Assembly (NCBI RefSeq): GCF_040954835.1
Contig: NC_090696.1
Location: 60,108,222-60,172,221, forward strand
Source of the DNA: Lepisosteus oculatus
Lineage: Eukaryota > Chordata > Actinopteri > Semionotiformes > Lepisosteidae
Length of the DNA: 64,000 nucleotides
Direction of reading: 5' to 3'
The notes beneath the pieces were generated by a model. It did no database searches and had not been told where the DNA came from. It worked only from the letters and a program-made list of their open reading frames with translations. Of this stretch, positions 42,901 to 64,000 are shown piece after piece. Each line of letters begins with the position of its first letter. Position 1 is the stretch's first letter. The translations under genes and the position numbers were made by a program.

Positions 42901-45829
42901 AAACACATACACACATTCTCCCCACTGATAGCTGGTGTGCGGTGAGCATTCTGGAGCACTATGGCTGCAGTAGCACCATCATGGTGGGTGCCACACATTG
43001 GTGGTGGTGGAGGGGAGTCCCCATTACCTGTAAAGCGCTTTGAGTGGAGTGTCCAGAAAGGCCCAATATAAGTGTAAGGAATTATTTAACACATGCAGAT
43101 CAGAGCCAATTTTCACACAACACAGTTAACCTACCAGTATGTTTGTGGACTGTGGGAGGAAACTGGAGCACATGGCAAACCCAGGGAGAAATGTCGTAAA
43201 AAATACATATTTTTTCACCGTTTGGTTTATAGAATAGCCACTACAGCACTTCTTGGGAAACTATGTCTTATATTATTCTACCCTGGTAGCTCTTATATTG
43301 CATTCCTCACTGTGATCTTTGCGATGACTGATTGGCCAACCCTGCATAGTAATTTAATCATTCACTGGTTTAAGTTAATAACAGATTTTCACCAGGGAAA
43401 AAACTGTCTCTTCTTTTATAACCTATCACAGATTTCTGTGCCATATCATGTATATATAGTATGGTGCTCTGCAATTAGGCCCGAGAAGAGCAACTGACTT
43501 AACCCCCAGATTCAAAGTTATGCCCTACACTGACTAACTTAACCTTTCTGGTCTTCAACAAAGAATACCACAAGGAGACTTGACTCATGTATTCAGAGGT
43601 TTTAAAGGCACTGATAAAATCTCTTTCTTCAGAATCAAACAAACCAAAGGGCACCGGCTGAAACTACATTAAGCATAACATGAAAACATTTAAAACTGAT
43701 AGGATTTTTCACACAAAGGGATGTGGGAGCACAATACAACCCAACACTGTGGCTTCTTTCAAGAAACAGCTAAATGAGATTTGACATTTTTGTCAGCTAA
43801 CAGCATCCAAAAGAGCTAAGTGGGCCAAACGATCCTCTGTTGTGTGTAGTTTTTCCTGTGTGTGTTCTGACAATGTTGAATGAGCTGTCAAGAACTCAGT
43901 TCCTTGTAGTTCCTTCGATCAATATCTCTTAAAATCACCATCCATGACATTCACTCCGTCACTACGTTTCTCCAATCACGTTTCGCATTTGGTACCAACT
44001 CTTGAACTCCCTAAGGTGTCAGGTTCGACAGATTCGTTGCCATTCATCCATCTCCTAGTCAATTTTATCCTACAGTGGGTTGTGGGGGAGCCTATCGCAG
44101 GAAGCAAAGTGTGCAAGGCAGGATACACTCTGGATAGAAGAGCAGTCCATCATAGGGCAGACACGGACATACTTGCACCAGGGAGTTTTCCAAGAAGTCA
44201 ATTAACCTACCAGTATGCTTTTGATTTGTTGAACGAAACCCAAATTACCATAGGTCAAATATATAAACTCAATGCACAGATATCACCCCAAATTTCCGAA
44301 TTTAACCCAGGCCTCCACTACTGCACTTCCACACCGCCTCACTCAAATCTTACTTTAGGCAATGTCGTAATTAAAAATGAGGACTGCCAACGACTCCCAA
44401 GTACTTTTAAAAACAACAATAACTTCTGTTTGAATAAACGCTTATTATAATATCAAGTTTTATAAACATTAATGGAAAAGACACAGGGAACTCATTAATA
44501 TTGCACCCACTACGCGTGGGAAACCCATTTAAACCCTTAATGCAGCTCGGTTTTAAATATCATTTATATATTTATCTATAACTGCTTGATAAGGACCTTC
44601 ATGTAAACACTGCAATTAAAATAGACCAACTACAAACGTGTACAGTGATTTATTCACGTGTGCAACTGGGCTCCAACACATTTTAGAAACGTGTTCCAAG
44701 TTTTTTCTTCATTATTGCGCGAATGGCTGGCAGATTCGTTGCAGCTGTTGTATAGTATAACGTGCAACACTAAAAATGGCGCAGAAGAGAATTCGAGTAT
44801 TTGTTTTAATAAATGCAGTACTCGGCACCTAAAACTCAGAGGGCCTAGCGATGTCACGCATATTTTTGGAAATAACACCATGCCCTCTTTAGCGAAGAGA
44901 AATTGAATGGGAAGGCTTATTCTTTCCTTTTCCGTTACAAAAGGTATCGATTCGTGAAATAAAACCTTAGAGCAGTCGGTCACATTAAATACATATGATT
45001 GAGGCTTCTGCTTAAGTCCACTCTACGACAAATGAATGCACGTCGTTAATTGACTGATTACGACGGAAAAGAGACTTAACGGATGATAAGAGAATTGAAC
45101 TGGATAATGACAGCCATTATAAAAGCAGTCGCCAGACCTGAAATTACTAACAAAAAAAAGTCATCAAAAGTGATTTTTCTCGTGATCGCGTATGCGTGGT
45201 AGTCAAAACGTTTCGCACTACTAAGTTTGATCGTGAACAGCAACGTTAACCACACCTGATCTGGCTATGAGCCTCAGGTGCACGGGTGTTATTTCTGAAT
45301 GTGGAAAAGCATTTCAGGGCTATGGACTCGCACACGCACAAAAAAAAAATAATAATCATAGTGCATTTTAACAGATCCACCGCTACAAGTAGGAGTTGCA
45401 GGCTTCGTCTTACCCATCGGGCGAGTACTCCAAGTTAAACACTGCCCCGTGCGTCCTGGTGCTCAGGTTGACGGAGTCCGCTGGGTTCATGGAGCTGTAC
45501 AAGCTCGTCATGGTCCTGAAGTTATCCCGGGCCGGGTCCACGTAGGCTCCTCGACCCAGGCATCTCTCTCGGAGCGACCAAAACACGTTGCTACCGCTGC
45601 TGCTGGGCGACCCGGCTGTCCGGGGGCAGGAAGAGCTACCTGGCTGCGGGGATTGCTTTTCTCCGGACTCGGCTCTTGAGCTCCGCCGGTGTCGCCTGAG
45701 CTGCCCGGGAGCCCCCTCTACCTGCTCGTCGCCATCGGCGGGGCCTTCCCGTGCAGGAGCCTCGTCGCTAGGCCCGTCTAACCGGGACCGCTCGGCATCT
45801 TCGCTATCACTTTGGCGATCCGAGTTCAT
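32427..45829 (-). CDS. dcaf10: DDB1- and CUL4-associated factor 10, complete
   Basis: DCAF10 (WDR32) is a WD40 substrate receptor that docks on DDB1 in CUL4-RING ubiquitin ligases. Seven minus-strand exons (45414-45829, 40709-40822, 39196-39393, 37695-37897, 36825-36914, 34829-34974, 32427-32795) join in phase to 1536 bases, 511 residues plus stop; human is about 559. The N-terminus (about 1-100) is acidic, then Ser/Pro/Arg rich. WD repeats follow from THGAVFNLEYSPDG (about 125) on, with GH...WD units in exon 3 including ALWDLRKLN, a WDxR DDB1-binding motif. A Ser-rich disordered insert (exon 5) precedes the final repeats, ending SGRVSLYQPKF. The ATG has A at -3. All introns are GT-AG; the exon 4 donor (G|GTTGGC) is weak. 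Orthology is clear from near-identity to remembered vertebrate DCAF10. Confidence 0.93.
32796..34828 (-). other. dcaf10 intron 6
   Basis: 2.0 kb of AT-rich DNA. I see no exon, clear transposon or RNA gene in it. Confidence 0.6.
34829..34974 (-). CDS. dcaf10: dcaf10 exon 6
   Basis: 146 bases (CTGTTTGAACAG acceptor, CAGGAG|GTGGGT donor). It encodes SPRNSLEVLTPEIPGERD and NCITSLQLHPKGWATLIR, a WD repeat strand pattern conserved in DCAF10. Confidence 0.9.
34975..36824 (-). other. dcaf10 intron 5, with a CR1-type fragment
   Basis: 1.85 kb containing the CR1-like reverse-transcriptase relic at 35560-36130 and a short (TA)n run near 36395. Nothing else recognisable. Confidence 0.6.
35560..36130 (-). 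mobile_element. CR1-like LINE fragment with reverse-transcriptase relic
   Basis: The minus strand reads SLISLTSVTCKVLETII and, further on, FKYGFRKDRSCL (within 35929-36111). These match the 'YRPISLTSV..KVLE.II' and 'QHGFRKGRSC' blocks at the start of CR1-clade reverse transcriptases. The frame breaks soon after, and no 3' end was identified. Confidence 0.6.
36825..36914 (-). CDS. dcaf10: dcaf10 exon 5 (Ser-rich insert)
   Basis: 90 bases (TACTGTGTTTTACAG acceptor, GAGG|GTATGC donor). It encodes a hydrophilic Ser/Arg-rich segment ending PSQPSQREG. Mammalian DCAF10 has a longer Ser-rich insert here ending SQREG, so part of the size difference between the proteins lies in this exon. Confidence 0.82.
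37285..37642 (+). mobile_element. TTAA-type MITE, copy 2 (internally shortened)
   Basis: It lies inside dcaf10 intron 4. The blocks CTCACTAGTCACTGTAATGA, GATATGCATGCAGAG and AAGAAAGTTCCATTTACCGG match copy 1. The right end GCAGTTCCCCT is kept, but the following TTAA has become TTCA. The left end is eroded to TTAAACTGCAG. At about 358 bp it lacks roughly 200 bp relative to copy 1. Confidence 0.7.
37695..37897 (-). CDS. dcaf10: dcaf10 exon 4
   Basis: 203 bases (TCTTTCCTCCAG acceptor). It encodes the TEDGCPHKKFFHTRYL and LTPDCSKMLISTSSGYLLIL blocks, then ILRARRTTLSS. The donor TTCAG|GTTGGC is weak. The reading frame and protein similarity nevertheless support it, since the next exon joins in phase. 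A MITE ends 52 bases downstream of the donor. Confidence 0.85.
37898..39195 (-). other. dcaf10 intron 3
   Basis: 1.3 kb with the CAAA microsatellite (38693-38779). The rest is unassigned. Confidence 0.6.
38693..38779 (+). repeat. CAAA microsatellite
   Basis: About twenty units of CAAA, with a few CACA-containing interruptions towards the right end. It lies in dcaf10 intron 3. The open frame made of repeated CLFV units on the other strand is an artefact of it. Confidence 0.95.
39196..39393 (-). CDS. dcaf10: dcaf10 exon 3
   Basis: 198 bases (CATCTTACCTCCAG acceptor, AATAG|GTAAAG donor). It carries WD repeats with FATCSDDTTIALWDLRKLN and LHGHASWVKNIEYD...GFDGNVITWD. The WDLR motif is the DDB1-contacting WDxR box seen in DCAF proteins. 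Confidence 0.93.
39500..39615 (-). repeat. tRNA-derived SINE, 3' part
   Basis: GCGCAAGGCAGGGTACACCC followed by GGACAGTACGCCAGTCCATCACAGGGC matches the 3' half of the SINE family (reverse orientation). It is followed at once by a 5S-headed SINE body. Confidence 0.55.
39620..39913 (-). repeat. 5S-headed composite SINE, partial copy A
   Basis: The minus strand starts at GGATGGGAGACCTCTTAGG, which resembles the 5S rRNA 'GGATGGGAGACCGCCTGG' segment. It runs through the same body as copy B: TGCTGCTGGAAGTGG, CACCCTGAGGTCTG and GAGGTCCTGACTCT. It lacks the first part of the head and the L2-type tail, and abuts the (AAT)n tail of copy B. Confidence 0.65.
39914..40505 (-). repeat. 5S rRNA-headed, L2-tailed SINE, full-length copy B
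   Basis: Read on the minus strand, the head near 40430-40480 is AAGCTAAGCAGG, GAGCCTGGTCAGTA and TGAATGGGAGACCTCCTGG. This tracks the internal-promoter half of vertebrate 5S rRNA. A unique body follows (40000-40420), then a tail with CTGTAAGGTGTCCAGAAAAGCGCTATATAA and an ATT-repeat end. The tail matches the 3' end of the L2-type LINE at 54662-56196 (GCGCTATATAAAATAAAG...ATT repeats). This is the SINE3-like design: a 5S-type Pol III promoter in front of a LINE-recognised tail. Confidence 0.75.
39915..39952 (+). repeat. AAT trinucleotide repeat (SINE tail)
   Basis: About 12 AAT units forming the 3' tail of the composite SINE on the opposite strand. Confidence 0.9.
40709..40822 (-). CDS. dcaf10: dcaf10 exon 2
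   Basis: 114 bases between CTCTCTCCTAG and AAG|GTCAGT. It encodes SVLTVACEQTEVLLFDPIS and a HIKTL...HEDCVNNI stretch, i.e. the end of WD repeat 1 and the start of repeat 2. The plus-strand open frame over it is only a shadow. Confidence 0.92.
41390..42480 (-). mobile_element. Tc1/mariner element, decayed
   Basis: The segment ACTGAAATATGTCAAGCGCATAAATATTCTGAGTC and the GCAGCGATTAAATCTGC that follows match the 3' region of a common fish Tc1 family read in reverse. Farther right, the minus strand has an HTH-region relic (LSRWARRKLVRDTTVRPRAT, near 42120-42245), resembling the GRP-linker and second helix-turn-helix of Tc1 transposase, and a block ending FGPNK that corresponds to LFGLN(G). The central catalytic region is largely lost. 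Confidence 0.6.
42780..43200 (-). repeat. tRNA-derived SINE interrupted by another SINE
   Basis: The left part (42780-42912: TTATCCAACTCGGGGTCACC...CCATCACAGGGCACACAC) and right part (43088-43200: CAATTTTCACACAAC...TAACCTACCAGTATG...GGAAACTGGAGCAC) are consecutive pieces of the same family, as seen uninterrupted at 56290-56610. Between them sits the 5S/L2-type SINE tail. Confidence 0.65.
42913..43087 (+). repeat. 5S/L2-type SINE tail, nested insertion
   Basis: Plus-orientation fragment from CCCACTGATAGCTGG through GGTGGTGGTGGAGGGGAGTC and CTGTAAAGCGCTTTGAGTGG to TATAAGTGTAAGGAATTATT. It matches the 3' half of copy B at 39914-40505 and interrupts an older tRNA-derived SINE. Confidence 0.7.
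43560..43860 (+). repeat. CR1-like LINE 3' fragment
   Basis: It shows the usual ending of fish CR1-like elements in decayed form: CATTTAAAACTGATAGGA, TTTTTCACACAAAGG, TGTGGGAGCACAATACAACC, TTCAAGAAACAGCTAAATGA and GGGCCAAACGATCCTCTGTTG. No intact frame. Confidence 0.55.
44030..44340 (-). repeat. tRNA-derived SINE-like copy
   Basis: GGGGGAGCCTATCGCAGGAAGC, AAGGCAGGATACACTCTGG, AGTCCATCATAGGGCAGACACG and TTAACCTACCAGTATGC appear in order, as in the other minus-oriented copies. The head half (44240-44340) is strongly diverged but still holds AATTTAACCCAGGCCTCC, where the B box should be. Confidence 0.6.
45414..45829 (-). CDS. dcaf10: dcaf10 coding exon 1
   Basis: 416 bases in a CpG-rich block, from ATG to GATGG|GTAAGA. 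It encodes residues 1-138: an acidic/Ser-rich disordered leader (SDSEDAER...), an Arg-rich patch, a Ser run, then the conserved ARDNFRTMTSLY and PADSVNLSTRTHGAVF segment leading into the first WD repeat. It ends in phase 2. Confidence 0.92.
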
Positions 45830-63690
<17,861 letters not shown>

Positions 63691-64000
63691 GTAGGACTTG
63701 AGGGCCCGACTGCTCTTTGTGCCACTCCATACATCCCTTTTTCTGCTCTTTTTTCCATTCGTTCAGATGCTCCTGAAATTATTCTTTTCTCCTCACTCTT
63801 TTTCAGTTTCCTGAGTTTGACTTTAATTGAATATACAAACTCTTACCTTCAGCTTGGATACAATTTAGAGTTGCTGATGCTTTGTGTCTGCATCAAGCTG
63901 AACATCTGATCAACATGACTTCTGTCACAAAGAATTGCTATGTACATTTTATACATTTGTACATTTATTTCAAGCTCTTTTGCACTTAATAGCAGTTAAG
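63691..64000 (+). other. gsr intron 12, truncated by window end
   Basis: 310 bases after the exon 12 donor. The final coding exon is not present here. Confidence 0.75.

Larger units (their letters stand above)
40823..45413 (-). other. dcaf10 intron 1
   Basis: 4.6 kb carrying a Tc1 relic (41390-42480), a nested SINE pair (42780-43200), a CR1-like tail (43560-43860) and a tRNA-derived SINE (44030-44340). The remainder is unassigned. Confidence 0.6.

Overview
This is a eukaryotic window from a vertebrate, most likely a ray-finned fish. The evidence is vertebrate orthologues split by GT-AG introns, AT-rich introns, and a repeat set typical of fish: Tc1/mariner, hAT, TTAA-targeting MITEs, L2- and CR1-type LINEs, a 5S-headed SINE, tRNA-derived SINEs and a V-SINE-like copy. 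A non-teleost such as a gar-like fish is possible, but that is a guess. There is no bacterial-type operon, no CRISPR array, and no convincing tRNA or complete rRNA gene.

Layout. (1) Positions 33-16349, minus strand: the first two coding exons of a diacylglycerol kinase theta-like gene (dgkq), separated by a 16-kb intron. The rest of the gene lies left of the window. A GC-richer block to about 17650 is its probable promoter/5' leader. (2) Positions about 17660-31690: gene-poor DNA with a nearly complete but dead Tc1 element, a hAT element with a perfect 8-bp target duplication, a Kolobok/T2-like MITE, Tc1 relics and SINE pieces. (3) Positions 32427-45829, minus strand: a complete seven-exon DCAF10 (WDR32) gene. 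Its 1536 coding bases encode 511 residues of a WD40 substrate receptor for CUL4-DDB1 ubiquitin ligase. (4) Positions 45830-47121: the 1.3-kb interval between two divergently transcribed genes. (5) Positions 47122-63690, plus strand: twelve exons of glutathione reductase (gsr), 454 residues from the first Met. The C-terminal exon lies right of the window. Intron 4 holds a 5'-truncated L2-type LINE with an uninterrupted reverse-transcriptase ORF.

The three genes do not form a pathway: one makes a lipid-signalling kinase, one a ubiquitin-ligase adaptor and one a redox flavoenzyme. All exon joins were checked by hand for GT/AG sites and reading phase, and they agree across all three genes.

The most interesting material is in the repeats. 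A composite SINE has a 5S rRNA-like head and a 3' tail matching the L2-type LINE in the same window. Three copies of a TTAA-flanked MITE are present, one of them about 50 bp from a weak DCAF10 splice donor. Three isolated, perfect short fold-back palindromes also stand out. I found no convincing wholly new biological system.
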